Shown: one piece after another, positions 25,857 to 34,862 of the stretch | Layout of the letters: the number at the start of each line of letters is the position of its first letter | Position numbering within the stretch: position 1 is the first letter of the stretch | From: CAVTWS01 sp963732655 | GTDB taxonomy: Bacteria > Actinomycetota > Acidimicrobiia > Acidimicrobiales > SHLQ01 | Assembly (NCBI GenBank): GCA_963732655.1 | Contig: CAVTAI010000017.1 | Coordinates: forward strand, 992,001 to 1,056,000 | DNA length: 64,000 bases | Direction of reading: 5' to 3' | Position numbers and translations under genes: made by a program | The notes under the pieces: generated by a model | Database searches by the model: none | What the model saw: only the letters and a program-made list of their open reading frames with translations | Told to the model about the DNA's origin: nothing

Positions 25857-26816
25857 ATGGGCCATCGTGTGGCCGCCGTGGTGATGGACCAGGTGTCCAT
25901 CTTCGAGCTGTCGATCGTCGCCGAGGTCTTCGGCATCGACCGGTCGGACCTGGCTGACCCCTGGTACGAGTTTCGGGTGTGCGCGGCCGAGGTGCCGCCG
26001 ATCCGCACCTCGAGCGGGTTCAGCATCGACACCCCGTTCGGGGTCGAATCGCTGGCGTGGGCCGACACCGTCGTCGTGATCCCGACCGCGAGGCACGACT
26101 ACCCGCCTGAGTTGCTCGACGAGCTCCGCCGAACCCATGCCCGCCAGGCCCGGCTCGTCTCGATCTGCACGGGGGCGTTCGTCCTCGCCGCCGCCGGCCT
26201 GCTCGACGGTCGGCGAGCGACGACGCACTGGCGAGGCGCCGACGAGCTGGCCCGGCAGTTTCCCGACGTCACGGTCGACGCCGACGTCTTGTACATCGAT
26301 GAAGGTGACATCGCGACCTCAGCGGGCGCAGCGGCCGGGCTCGATCTCTGCCTGCACCTCGTGCGACGTGACCACGGGGCCGAGGTCGCCAACACCGTCG
26401 CCAAACGTCTCGTGGTCCCGCCGCATCGAGAAGGCGGACAGGCGCAGTACATCGAGTACCCGATGGTGTCCGCCGACGATGAGGACGATCTCCTCGACCA
26501 GGCCATGGCCTGGGCCCGCGCCCATCTCGACGAACCCATCACCATCGAGCAGCTCGCGCACCAGGCGGCGATGAGTCCGCGCACGCTCGCCCGTCGTTTC
26601 CGCGAAGCCACGGGAACGACGCCCCATCAGTGGCTGACCACCGAGCGGGTCCGCCTGGCGCAGCGTCTCCTGGAGACGACCGACCTCTCGATCGACGGGA
26701 TCGCCATCGACACCGGCTTCGGGACCGCCACCAACATGCGACAGCACTTCCAGCGTGTGGTGTCCGTGGCCCCCGGTCGGTACCGGGCCACCTTCCGACG
26801 GAACCGGATCGCCTGA
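25857..26816 (+). CDS. GlxA/FtrA-type AraC-family transcriptional regulator
   Basis: A protein of 319 residues. Residues 1-180 form a DJ-1/PfpI-like domain with the nucleophile-elbow sequence SICTGAF; residues about 215-315 form an AraC/XylS double helix-turn-helix (EQLAHQAAMSPRTLARRFRE and GFGTATNMRQHFQRVVSVAPG). This family activates catabolic genes, for example for choline, carnitine or arginine derivatives, in the cytoplasm. It is divergent from the DUF4032 operon, a likely target by position only. The start is fixed by the promoter spacing and by the first beta strand. Confidence 0.9.
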   Translation: MGHRVAAVVMDQVSIFELSIVAEVFGIDRSDLADPWYEFRVCAAEVPPIRTSSGFSIDTPFGVESLAWADTVVVIPTARHDYPPELLDELRRTHARQARLVSICTGAFVLAAAGLLDGRRATTHWRGADELARQFPDVTVDADVLYIDEGDIATSAGAAAGLDLCLHLVRRDHGAEVANTVAKRLVVPPHREGGQAQYIEYPMVSADDEDDLLDQAMAWARAHLDEPITIEQLAHQAAMSPRTLARRFREATGTTPHQWLTTERVRLAQRLLETTDLSIDGIAIDTGFGTATNMRQHFQRVVSVAPGRYRATFRRNRIA

Positions 26817-26865
26817 CGCTCGCGGCGCCCGCCGTCGCGAGCGCCTGAGCAGGCGCCCTCGTCGA

Positions 26866-27912
26866 CTACGTGACCTCGATCGATGCGCCGGCGCTCCACT
26901 CGCGCACGACGAGGTAGCGGCCGTGGAGGGCGCCACGATCGTGGGTGCCGAAGCCGAGGAGTGAACCCTCGTGGCCCTCGGCGGCCGGTAGCCACTTGAC
27001 GCGCTCGAGCCCCTCTTTGACGCCGTCGTGGGTCCGCTCCGGGGCCCGGGCCAGCCCTTCGGCGACGAGTCGCCCCATGTCGTAGCCGGTCGATGGGGCG
27101 AAGCCGCTCCTCGGGTCGATGCCGAAACGCTGGCGCAACGCCGCCAAGGTGGTGTTGAGGTCCGACACCATGTCGATGTAGTGCCAGCCGTCGATCACCC
27201 TCCCGAAGGAGGGCTCGTAGCCACGCAGGCCGCACGTGTTCATGGCGCACAGACCGTCCCAGCCCCGATCGCGCGCGGCCGTGGCGACGGCTGGTGCGGC
27301 GAGCCCGAGGCCGAGGTAGACGAGCGCGTCGAGCCCCGAGTCGAGGACCTCGGCCAGCTCGTTCGTGGCGTCCTCGGCGAGGGGCGACACCTCGGCGACT
27401 GCGGTGACCCGGAGCCCCAGCACGTCGGCTTCATCGCGGAGGAAGTCGAGGTACCGGCGCCCGATAGGGGAGCGGTCCGCGACGACGCCGAGTCTCGTGG
27501 CCCCGCGCGAGGCGAGGAAGCGGACGATGACAAGCGACTCATCCTCGTGTGATCCCACCTGCAGATGAAACATGTACTCGCTCCGCGCCCGCTCGGTGCC
27601 CGCCCAGTTGATCGTCGGGATGCGGTAGCGCTCGGCGAGGGGCGTGGCGACGAGCGCATTGTCGCCGATGGCGGGGCCGACGATGACGAGCACGTCGGCT
27701 GCTGCCAACTCGGCGTACGCGTGCTCCACCGCAGCCGCGGTGCCTTCGGGCAGACCCAGTCCGCAGGCGTTCACGAACTCGACATCGCGGTCGAGGCGGC
27801 CCTGACAGCGCACGTCGTCGACGGCTCGCCGGAGCCACGTCTCGATGTCGGTGGGGCCGGCAGGACCAGCGGACATGTCGTTCAGTACGCCGACCCGGAT
27901 CGGTGCCGCCAT
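26866..27912 (-). CDS. Periplasmic-binding-fold protein (Leu/Ile/Val type) lacking signal peptide
   Basis: A protein of 348 residues that follows type-I receptors of branched-chain amino acid ABC importers: IRVGVLNDMSAGPAGP at the start, VLVIVGPAIGDNALVATP, GVVADRSPIGRRYLDF and STGYDMGRLVAEGLA. ATG 27912 has AGGAGG upstream at good spacing, so the start is firm, and no signal peptide or lipobox precedes the domain. No permease or ATPase gene of the same system lies nearby. It may act as a cytoplasmic ligand sensor, or be an orphan. Related signal-less proteins occur in actinobacteria, their role unknown. Confidence 0.8.
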   Translation of the reverse strand: MAAPIRVGVLNDMSAGPAGPTDIETWLRRAVDDVRCQGRLDRDVEFVNACGLGLPEGTAAAVEHAYAELAAADVLVIVGPAIGDNALVATPLAERYRIPTINWAGTERARSEYMFHLQVGSHEDESLVIVRFLASRGATRLGVVADRSPIGRRYLDFLRDEADVLGLRVTAVAEVSPLAEDATNELAEVLDSGLDALVYLGLGLAAPAVATAARDRGWDGLCAMNTCGLRGYEPSFGRVIDGWHYIDMVSDLNTTLAALRQRFGIDPRSGFAPSTGYDMGRLVAEGLARAPERTHDGVKEGLERVKWLPAAEGHEGSLLGFGTHDRGALHGRYLVVREWSAGASIEVT

Positions 27913-27972
27913 GGTGTCCTCCTGAGCGAAACTCTGCTCAACCGTAGGGCTCGTGGCGCTTCCGGTTCCAGA

Positions 27973-29397
27973 TCAGTGGGTCCCGCCCGTGTCCTCGACC
28001 TCGCCGGCTTGGAATAGTCCGAGGGCGCCTTTCCCGACGTTGGCGAACTTGTGCGTCACCATCGGATAGAGGCCGTCCTCGGCGAAGCTGAACTCGACGA
28101 ACCCACCTTGCGCGGGTTGGAGGTCGAGCGCTTGGGAGCCGCCTTGGCCGTCGCCCGGCTGCAGGAGGTACTCGCCTTCTTTGTACACGGTGTCGAACAC
28201 CGTGCCCACGATGTGGAAGGCCGAGTTCTCCGACGGCCCGGCGTCGAGCACCCACACGCGGATCCGGTCGTCGGTCTCCACCCGAATGGGCGAGTGGCGG
28301 TATTGGTTGTAGTAGCCGTTGAACACAACGGCGTCCCACTGCTCGTCGACCATCTTGGCCAGATCGCCCGGTTGGCCCTCGGGTCCGAGGTAGAGCTCGC
28401 TCTGCACCATGACGAATTCGTGATCGACGGGTTGCAGGTCCGGCGGATCGATGATGATGGCGCCGTACATGCCGTTGCCGATGTGGTGAAGGGTCGGCGG
28501 CGTGCCGCAGTGGTACATGTAGATCCCGGCATAGTCAGCCTGGAACTGGTACACGAGCGACTCGCCGGGCTCGATGGTGCGCATCTCGTCGTTCCACGCC
28601 ACCCGCGACGCGTGGAAGTCGATCGAGTGACCGAGGGTGCCGTCGTTGACGAGCGTGACCGTGAACAGGTCGCCGATCTGGCCGCGCAGGGTCGGGCCCG
28701 GAACCTGGTCTCCGAAGGTCCACATGAGCTGCGTGACTCCCGGAGCCACCTCCACCTCGATTTCGGTGGCATGCAGTTCGATCTCGTGCTCGGTACCGCC
28801 CGGCGCCGGCTCGAGCGCGGGATCGAACGGAACCCAACCCTCAGGTGGAACGGCGTTCGGGTCGATGACCGCCGCCGGTGTCGCCGCTTCGCCGGCGTCC
28901 GAACCGGCGTCTCCGTCGACGATGATCTGCATCGACATCCCGGCCTCACGGTGCCCGGGGATCGTGCACCAGGCCTCTCCGGACTGCTCCATCGCCCCGA
29001 GCGAAACCTCCTCGGACTGGCCGGGTTCGAGGATGGCGGTGCCGGATTCCCCGTTCAGCTTCAGGTCGTGGGGCATCGCGCCGGCGTTGGTCACATTCAG
29101 GGTGAGGACGGTCCCCGCCGGGACCGTCAGCGTCGCCGGCTCGACGAAGAACTCGCCCAGCGTCACGTCGACGACCATGGGCTCGCCCGCGGCCGACGCA
29201 CTTCCGGAGTCGTCGTCCCGAGTCGCCGCGATGCCAGCGGCAATCACCGCGACGATCATGCTGATCGCCGCGAAGAACGTCACGAGGATGAGCCAGCCCT
29301 CGAGGCGGGTTTCGCGATCGGAGCTGTGGGAACTCGACGGGGCATCACTGTCGTGACCGGATGGCGCCTCGGGGCCCGGTTCCAGCGTGATCGTCAT
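27973..29397 (-). CDS. Membrane-anchored multicopper oxidase / NirK-like protein with extra cupredoxin domain
   Basis: A protein of 474 residues. A single membrane helix at about 35-60 is followed by a plastocyanin-like domain whose ligands are visible (MPHDLKL His; WCTIPGHREAGM Cys, His, Met). The last 300 residues are a two-domain multicopper oxidase close to copper nitrite reductase: HSIDFH, YMYHC, LHHIGNGMYG, FHIVGTVFDTVY and THKFANVG correspond to type-1 and type-2 ligands and to the active-site Asp and His. ATG 29397 follows GGGAGAGG. It should act outside the membrane, either as a nitrite reductase with a built-in electron donor or as another copper oxidase. No other denitrification gene is near. 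Confidence 0.82.
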   Translation of the reverse strand: MTITLEPGPEAPSGHDSDAPSSSHSSDRETRLEGWLILVTFFAAISMIVAVIAAGIAATRDDDSGSASAAGEPMVVDVTLGEFFVEPATLTVPAGTVLTLNVTNAGAMPHDLKLNGESGTAILEPGQSEEVSLGAMEQSGEAWCTIPGHREAGMSMQIIVDGDAGSDAGEAATPAAVIDPNAVPPEGWVPFDPALEPAPGGTEHEIELHATEIEVEVAPGVTQLMWTFGDQVPGPTLRGQIGDLFTVTLVNDGTLGHSIDFHASRVAWNDEMRTIEPGESLVYQFQADYAGIYMYHCGTPPTLHHIGNGMYGAIIIDPPDLQPVDHEFVMVQSELYLGPEGQPGDLAKMVDEQWDAVVFNGYYNQYRHSPIRVETDDRIRVWVLDAGPSENSAFHIVGTVFDTVYKEGEYLLQPGDGQGGSQALDLQPAQGGFVEFSFAEDGLYPMVTHKFANVGKGALGLFQAGEVEDTGGTH

Positions 29398-29537
29398 GGT
29401 GTCGCCTCTCCCCACCCCGACCACGGGTCGCAGTCGGGCTCACGCCGTGCGGTGACACGACGTCGTCTGACGCCACAGGACCACCGGAAGCGGCCGGTTC
29501 CCAGGGCCGAAGGTCACAGCGACCGCGGCGGAACGGT

Positions 29538-30563
29538 TCAGGGTTGGCGACCGGTGAAGGCGATCAGCTTGGTCTGGGTATCGGCGGTGGCCGGCACGTC
29601 GACCCGGGGTCCGTAGTGCCCGCTCGACCGCAACAGCTCGTCGAGCGGTTGCATGCCGGCATACTGCTCGGCGACCAGGCCCTCATCGAGCCGTTCGTCG
29701 AGACCGCACGCCCGGGCCAGGTCCCAGGTGTGCACCAGTACGTCACCGGTGACCAGCATGTCGATCGCAGCCTCGACCGTCATCTCGCCGGGAGGACCGA
29801 CATCAAAGGTCTGGGCGGCCACGGCCGGATCGTCGAGGGCGCCTTGCAGCGTGTCGGCGAGTGCCGCCCACGCGCCCGCCGGATCCTGGTCGACGGGAGG
29901 ACCCGGCCGGAACACGATGCCGGACCGTCCGATCACCGATGGCGCCCACTCGACGAGGTGGCGGACGATGTCTCGGGCTGCCCACCCGTCACACGGGGCG
30001 GGGTTCGCCCACGCGGACTCGGCCACCTCGTTCGTGCGATCGGTGAAACGTCCGGCGACCCGGCGGAATCGCTCGCTCGCCGTGCCGGCGACGGCCAGGA
30101 GATCGTCGAGCCGGTTGAAGGTGAGCTGCATGCCACCCTCCATCCCCGAGTCGACATGGCCGTCGCGGAACTCCTTGCTCTGGTGGCGCACGAGGGTCTG
30201 CAGCGTCGTGACGCCATCGACCTCGGTGAGCGTCACCGTGTTCACCGACTCAGCGTCCGGGAACGTCTCGAACACCTCGGTCGTCACGATGCGTTCTGGC
30301 ACGACGATCTCGAGGTACACGCCGTACCAGGCCAGCTCCGTGCCGTCGGCGCCGCGTGAGACGTACCGCCAGGCGCCGCCCGGCCGCAGGTCGAGCTCGC
30401 AGGCGACGAGCGGATGGTAGTCCGGCCCCCACCATCGGAGCAGGTGGCGCGGCGTGGTCATGGCGTCGAACACCAGGGGGCGGGGAGCTTCGAATGTCCG
30501 GGTGATCAAGATCTCGGTGTCGGACGGGAGGGTGACCGTTGCCGATCCGGGTCGTGGTGCCAT
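29538..30563 (-). CDS. Fusion of AHSA1-type SRPBCC domain and TIGR03086/DinB-like domain
   Basis: A protein of 341 residues. Residues 10-160 form an AHSA1-like domain (TRTFEAPRPLVFDAMTTPRHLLRWWGP, GGAWRYVSR, GMEGGMQLTFNRLDDLL). Residues 165-341 match the maleylpyruvate-isomerase/DinB-like TIGR03086 layout (CDGWAARDIVRHLVEWAP, MLVTGDVLVHTWDLARACG). The two halves are usually separate proteins. The ArsR-like gene immediately upstream is the normal partner of AHSA1 proteins, so the pair was once an operon. The DinB half may bind a metal through its His residues. Function is unknown; possible roles are detoxification or thiol-dependent chemistry. Confidence 0.82.
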   Translation of the reverse strand: MAPRPGSATVTLPSDTEILITRTFEAPRPLVFDAMTTPRHLLRWWGPDYHPLVACELDLRPGGAWRYVSRGADGTELAWYGVYLEIVVPERIVTTEVFETFPDAESVNTVTLTEVDGVTTLQTLVRHQSKEFRDGHVDSGMEGGMQLTFNRLDDLLAVAGTASERFRRVAGRFTDRTNEVAESAWANPAPCDGWAARDIVRHLVEWAPSVIGRSGIVFRPGPPVDQDPAGAWAALADTLQGALDDPAVAAQTFDVGPPGEMTVEAAIDMLVTGDVLVHTWDLARACGLDERLDEGLVAEQYAGMQPLDELLRSSGHYGPRVDVPATADTQTKLIAFTGRQP

Positions 30564-30567
30564 GTCG

Positions 30568-30786
30568 TCAATCCTTCTCGGTTGGTTGGGTCTGATGGGT
30601 CGATAGGGAGTGCAGGTAGTCGTCGAGTCGGTCGTACCGCTGGTTGACGCTGGCGGTCAGCGTGTCCAGCCACGAGGTCACCGGGGCCAGCCCGGCCCGA
30701 TGAATCCGATAGACACGGGTCCGGCCCTCGGTGCGGCAGTGCACCAGATCGGTGTCTCGAAGCACCCTGAGGTGTTTGGAGATATT
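30568..30786 (-). pseudogene. ArsR-family regulator, N-terminal half missing
   Basis: The readable part begins NISKHLRVLRDTDLV, the recognition helix of an ArsR winged helix, and continues with the wing (CRTEGRTRVYRI) and the C-terminal helix (WLDTLTASVNQRYDRLDDYL). Everything before the recognition helix, normally 35-45 residues, is absent: the frame runs upstream only to a stop at 30850 and contains no family-like sequence or usable start. GTG 30765 would start inside the helix. The break coincides with an AT-rich stretch (30782-30803) that precedes the next, divergent gene. The remnant ends 4 bp before the SRPBCC-DinB fusion. Confidence 0.65.
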
Positions 30787-30868
30787 CCTACATCGGGATA
30801 TGTCAACGCAGATGACCGTTGGGTCGAATGGCCCATGCCGGTCCCGGGTTCACGGCCGATGGAACGAC

Positions 30869-33021
30869 GTGGGATCCGCCGACCTCGCCGTGCTCGACGC
30901 GCCGCCACCGACCGCCTCCGATCAGGGCGAGAGCACGCCTCGGGAGCCGACTCGGCGTGGGAGCGCGTTGGCCTGGTTGTTCGGGGTGTCGTCGTTCGTC
31001 GCGTCGGGTCTCATGTTCGCCATCGAGCCCATGGTGGCGAAGCTGATGCTCCCGCTCCTCGGTGGTTCGCCGGCGGTGTGGAACACCGCGCTCGTGTTCT
31101 TCCAGCTCGTGCTCCTGCTCGGGTACCTCGCGGCCCATCGACTGGCGAGATACACCCCGGGGCGGCACGCGGCCGTCGCCGTCGCAGTCGCCGCGATCCC
31201 GCTCCTGGTGCTTCCCGTCTCGATGCCCGACGGCTGGACCCCGCCGCAGGCCGCGTCGCCGGTCTGGTGGACGTTTCTCCTGCTGGTGCTGAGCGTCGGC
31301 GCACCGTTCTTCGCGCTGTCGACGGTGAGTCCGACCCTTCAGCGGTGGTACGGACTGGCGACCGACCGCGATCCCTACGTGCTGTACGCCACCGGCAACA
31401 CCGGCAGCCTCGTCGCCCTCCTCGCGTATCCGCTGCTGATCGAGCCGCGTTTCGACCTCCCGACCCAGACGCGGGTCTGGGCCGTTGCCTACGTCGCCTT
31501 CGTCGGGCTCCTGGCCTCGTGTGCGATGGTGGCCCGGAGACGGACCGACAACGTCCCGGTACCTCACGTCGCCCCGACCCCGGCGCCGTGGCCGGCGCGA
31601 CTGCGTTGGTGCGCCACCGCGGCGATCCCGTCTGCGCTGCTGCTCGGGGTCACGCGTCACATCGCCACCGACATCGCTTCGGTCCCGCTGCTGTGGGTGG
31701 TGCCGCTCGCGCTCTACCTCGCGACATTCATCGTGGCGTTCTCGAAGACCGGAGCGCGCCTCGTGGACTCGTCGGGCCTCGTCGCCCGGGTGCTCGTGAT
31801 CCCGGTCGTGCTGAGCCTGGCCGGTACGTCGTTGGGCATGGGGCTGTCGCTGAGCCTGCACCTCAGCGCCTTCTTTGCCGCCGCCCTGCTGGCCCACGCG
31901 CGCGTCTGGTCGCCTCGCGGCCCGAACCGGCCCAGTTGACCCAGTTCTACGTCTGGATGTCGACCGGCGGCGTGGTCGGTGGCATGGCCAGCGCCATCCT
32001 CGCGCCGGTGCTGTTCGATCAGATCGCCGAGTATCCGATGGCCCTCGCCGCCACGATGCTCCTCCTGCCGGTCGGCAAGGTGGTGCCGCGCCGGCGGGCT
32101 GTCGCAACCGTCGTGGCAGTGACCACGCTCTGTGTGGCCGCGCTGATCGTGGCGAACGCCAAGGCGGATCCCACGGTGACCCTGGCGGTGTTCGGAGTCG
32201 GAACGATGGTCGCCTACTCGGCGGCGTCCAATCCGCGGATCTATGCCACATGCATCGGGCTCGTCGTCGTCGGCATCTTGTCGCGCGAGTCGACGCTGGC
32301 GCTGGCCACGGAACGCACCTTCTTCGGCGTGTACCGCGTCACGGAGGAATCCGGCGGGCGTCACGTGTTGCACAGCGGCACGACCGCTCACGGCGTGCAG
32401 GGGCCAACCAACGAGCCGCTCGGCTACTACGCCAGCACCGAAGGCATCGGGAACCTCTTCGAGTCCCTCGACGAGTCTGCGCCGCCGCGCCGCGTCGCGA
32501 TCATCGGCCTCGGCGCCGGGGCGCTGGCGTCGTACGGCCGCACCGGCGATGAGTTCGACTTCTACGAGATCGACAGCGCCGTCGTCGACCTGGCCATGGA
32601 CCCGGCGTTGTTCACCTACCTCCGGGACAGCTCGGCACAGATCCAGACCATCGTCGGCGACGGCCGCATCATGATCGAGAACTCCGAGACCACCTACGAC
32701 ATCGTGGTGCTGGATGCCTTCAGCTCCGACGCCATCCCCGTGCACCTGCTCACTCGCGAAGCGCTGACCGCCTACGTGCAACGCCTCCAGCCGGGCGGCG
32801 TTGTCGCCATGCACATCTCGAACCGCTACTTCGATTTCGTGCCGGTCGTCGGCCGGCTGGCGACCGACGCCGGTCTCGATGCCCAGGTCTTCGAGACGGC
32901 GACGTCCACCTGGATGGTGCTGGGCGCCGCCGCCGACCTCCCCGGCTGGGACGCCGTGACCACCGACTACGGGCGAGTGTGGACCGACGACTACAGCGAC
33001 CTCCTGGGCGCGCTGCGCTGA
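30869..33021 (+). pseudogene. Fused MFS-type / spermidine synthase-like membrane protein, frameshifted
   Basis: The first frame (to about 31900) encodes eight or so membrane segments typical of fused MFS/spermidine-synthase proteins (SGLMFAIEPMVAKLMLPLLG, AVWNTALVFFQ, LYATGNTGSLVALLAYPL). The second frame (to 33021) encodes more membrane segments and a methyltransferase-like domain: AIIGLGAGALASYG, FYEIDSAVVDLA, GDGRIMIEN, DIVVLDAFSSDAIPVHLLT. The frames join if one CG is dropped from GCGCGCG at 31898-31904, giving AHARLVASRPEPAQLTQFYVWM and 716 residues. GTG 30869 is a tentative start; ATG 30800 is an alternative. Family function is poorly known; the C-terminal domain resembles aminopropyltransferases. 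Confidence 0.75.
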
Positions 33022-33040
33022 ATGGGGCAGCAGTTCCCGC

Positions 33041-33553
33041 TCAGTGGCCGCCGCGGCGTACGCCGCCGTACTTCATGCGGGTGTCGCTGATGGCCGCCGC
33101 GCGCTGAGAACCGTCGTTGATGGCTGCAGCGCTGAGCTCGCCGATGAAGAGCGTGTGCGTGCCGACGTCGATCACCTGAGTCACCGTGCAGTCGAGCCAT
33201 GCGATGGCATCGGTGAATATGGGTGCTCCCGACGGTGCATCGACGACTGCGAATCCGTTGAGCGCCCCGTCAGCGTGCGTGGCTGGTTTGGAGAACTTCA
33301 CGAAGGCCTTCGTGTGATCGGGCGACCACAGGTTGACGGTGAAGCTGCCGCCGTCACGGATCAACCGATGGGTCACCGCTGAGTTGTCGACCGAGACGGC
33401 GATCAGCACCGGTTCCATCGACACCTGGGTGATCCAACTCGTGGTCATGGCGTTTCGTTCGTCGCCCGCCCTCGAACCCACGAGCGCCAACGCGTTGGGG
33501 ATCATCCAGGTGACCCGGTTGACGAGTTCGTCGTCGAGTGTCATGACCTTCAT
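33041..33553 (-). CDS. Flavin reductase-like domain protein
   Basis: A protein of 170 residues with the flavin-reductase split-barrel: ALVGSRAGDERNAMTTSWITQVSMEP, SFTVNLWSPDH and WLDCTVTQVIDVGTHTLFIGE. Such proteins bind FMN and either reduce it for a partner monooxygenase or act alone. Two ATGs lie side by side (33556 and 33553), and GGGGGC lies about 8 bp before the first. It is convergent with the spermidine-synthase-like gene and divergent from the PLP enzyme. No partner oxygenase gene is adjacent. Substrate unknown. Confidence 0.85.
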   Translation of the reverse strand: MKVMTLDDELVNRVTWMIPNALALVGSRAGDERNAMTTSWITQVSMEPVLIAVSVDNSAVTHRLIRDGGSFTVNLWSPDHTKAFVKFSKPATHADGALNGFAVVDAPSGAPIFTDAIAWLDCTVTQVIDVGTHTLFIGELSAAAINDGSQRAAAISDTRMKYGGVRRGGH

Positions 33554-33664
33554 CATGGCAGCCCCCGGCGAGGCGTTCTCCACGCCACGAAACCTGCCGC
33601 TGCGAGTGCGACCAATGAGCCGACACACAGTGCTGAGTGCGGGCGATCTGCTAGTGAGATCACC

Positions 33665-34861
33665 ATGCCCCACGACGTGCACGACGCTCTCGACCGTTGG
33701 CGCGCGGACACCCCGGGGTGTTCACGGGTGGTCCACCTGAACAACGCGGGTTCGTCGCTTCCTCCTGAGCCGGTCGTGACCGCCGTGATCGACCACCTGC
33801 GCCTGGAGGCTGAGCTCGGCGGGTACGAGGCCGAGGCCGTGGCTGGGGCCCGGGTGATGGCCACGTATGACGCGGTGGCCCGCATCATCGGCGCACGATC
33901 CTCGGAGATCGCGTTGGTCGAGAACGCAACTCGGGCGTGGGACATGGCCTTCTATTCGATCCCCTTCGACCCGGGCGACTCCATCATCACGGGCGTGTCG
34001 GAGTACGCAAGCAACTACCTGGCGTACCTGCAGCTCCGACAGCAGAAGGGTGTCCGGATCGTCGTCTGTCCGGACGACGGCGACGGGCAGATCGACGTGG
34101 AGGCCCTCGACAAGCTGTGCGACGGATCGACCCGTCTCATCGCCATCACCCACATGCCGACGAACGGCGGACTCGTCAACCCGGTGCGCGAGATCGGCTC
34201 CGTCGCCCGTCGGCGCGGAGTCCTCTATCTCCTCGATGCCTGCCAGTCGGTCGGGCAGACACCCATCGACGTCGATGAGATCGGGTGCGACTTCCTGTCG
34301 GCGACCGGCAGGAAGTACCTCCGAGGACCTCGCGGCACCGGCTTCCTCTTCGCCCGGACGTCGTCGACGGCCGAGCTGCACCCGCCGTTCGTCGACCTCC
34401 ATGCCGCATCGTGGGTCTCTCGTGACGAGTATCGCCTCGCACTGGGCGCAACCCGCTTCGAGAACTGGGAGAGCTACGTCGCTGGACGCATCGGGCTCGG
34501 CGTCGCCTGCGAGTACGCGTCGGCCATCGGCCTCGAGGTGATCGAACGACGTGTCCGGATGCTCGCCGATCGCCTGAGGGCAGGCCTCGCCGGTGTGGCC
34601 GGGGTCCGGGCGCTCGACAAGGGTTCGGTACGATCGGGCATCGTCACGTTCGCGCACGACCGACGGGATGCCCGCGACCTCAGCAGGCTGCTTCGGCAAC
34701 GTGGGGTGAACACCAGCGTGTCGAGCCGGCCGTCGACTCGACTCGACTTCGACGAGCGAGGAATCGACGACGTTGTGCGAGCATCGGTGCACTACTTCAA
34801 CACCGACGCCGAGGTCGACCGACTGATCGCGGAGGTCGGCGACATGGTGAAAGGTGGGTGA
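33665..34861 (+). CDS. PLP-dependent class V aminotransferase / cysteine desulfurase-like protein
   Basis: A protein of 398 residues. VHLNNAGSSLPP starts the domain, ITHMPTNGGLVNPV and LLDACQSVGQTPIDVDEIGCD carry the cofactor-binding Asp and His/Gln region, and SATGRKYLRGPRGTGFLF holds the Schiff-base lysine. The class includes desulfurases, selenocysteine lyases and ergothioneine lyase-like enzymes. No conserved loop Cys typical of IscS is seen, so sulfur transfer is not implied. The next gene starts 1 bp after its stop, so they form an operon with the alcohol dehydrogenase-like gene. Confidence 0.88.
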   Translation: MPHDVHDALDRWRADTPGCSRVVHLNNAGSSLPPEPVVTAVIDHLRLEAELGGYEAEAVAGARVMATYDAVARIIGARSSEIALVENATRAWDMAFYSIPFDPGDSIITGVSEYASNYLAYLQLRQQKGVRIVVCPDDGDGQIDVEALDKLCDGSTRLIAITHMPTNGGLVNPVREIGSVARRRGVLYLLDACQSVGQTPIDVDEIGCDFLSATGRKYLRGPRGTGFLFARTSSTAELHPPFVDLHAASWVSRDEYRLALGATRFENWESYVAGRIGLGVACEYASAIGLEVIERRVRMLADRLRAGLAGVAGVRALDKGSVRSGIVTFAHDRRDARDLSRLLRQRGVNTSVSSRPSTRLDFDERGIDDVVRASVHYFNTDAEVDRLIAEVGDMVKGG

Positions 34862-34862
34862 C

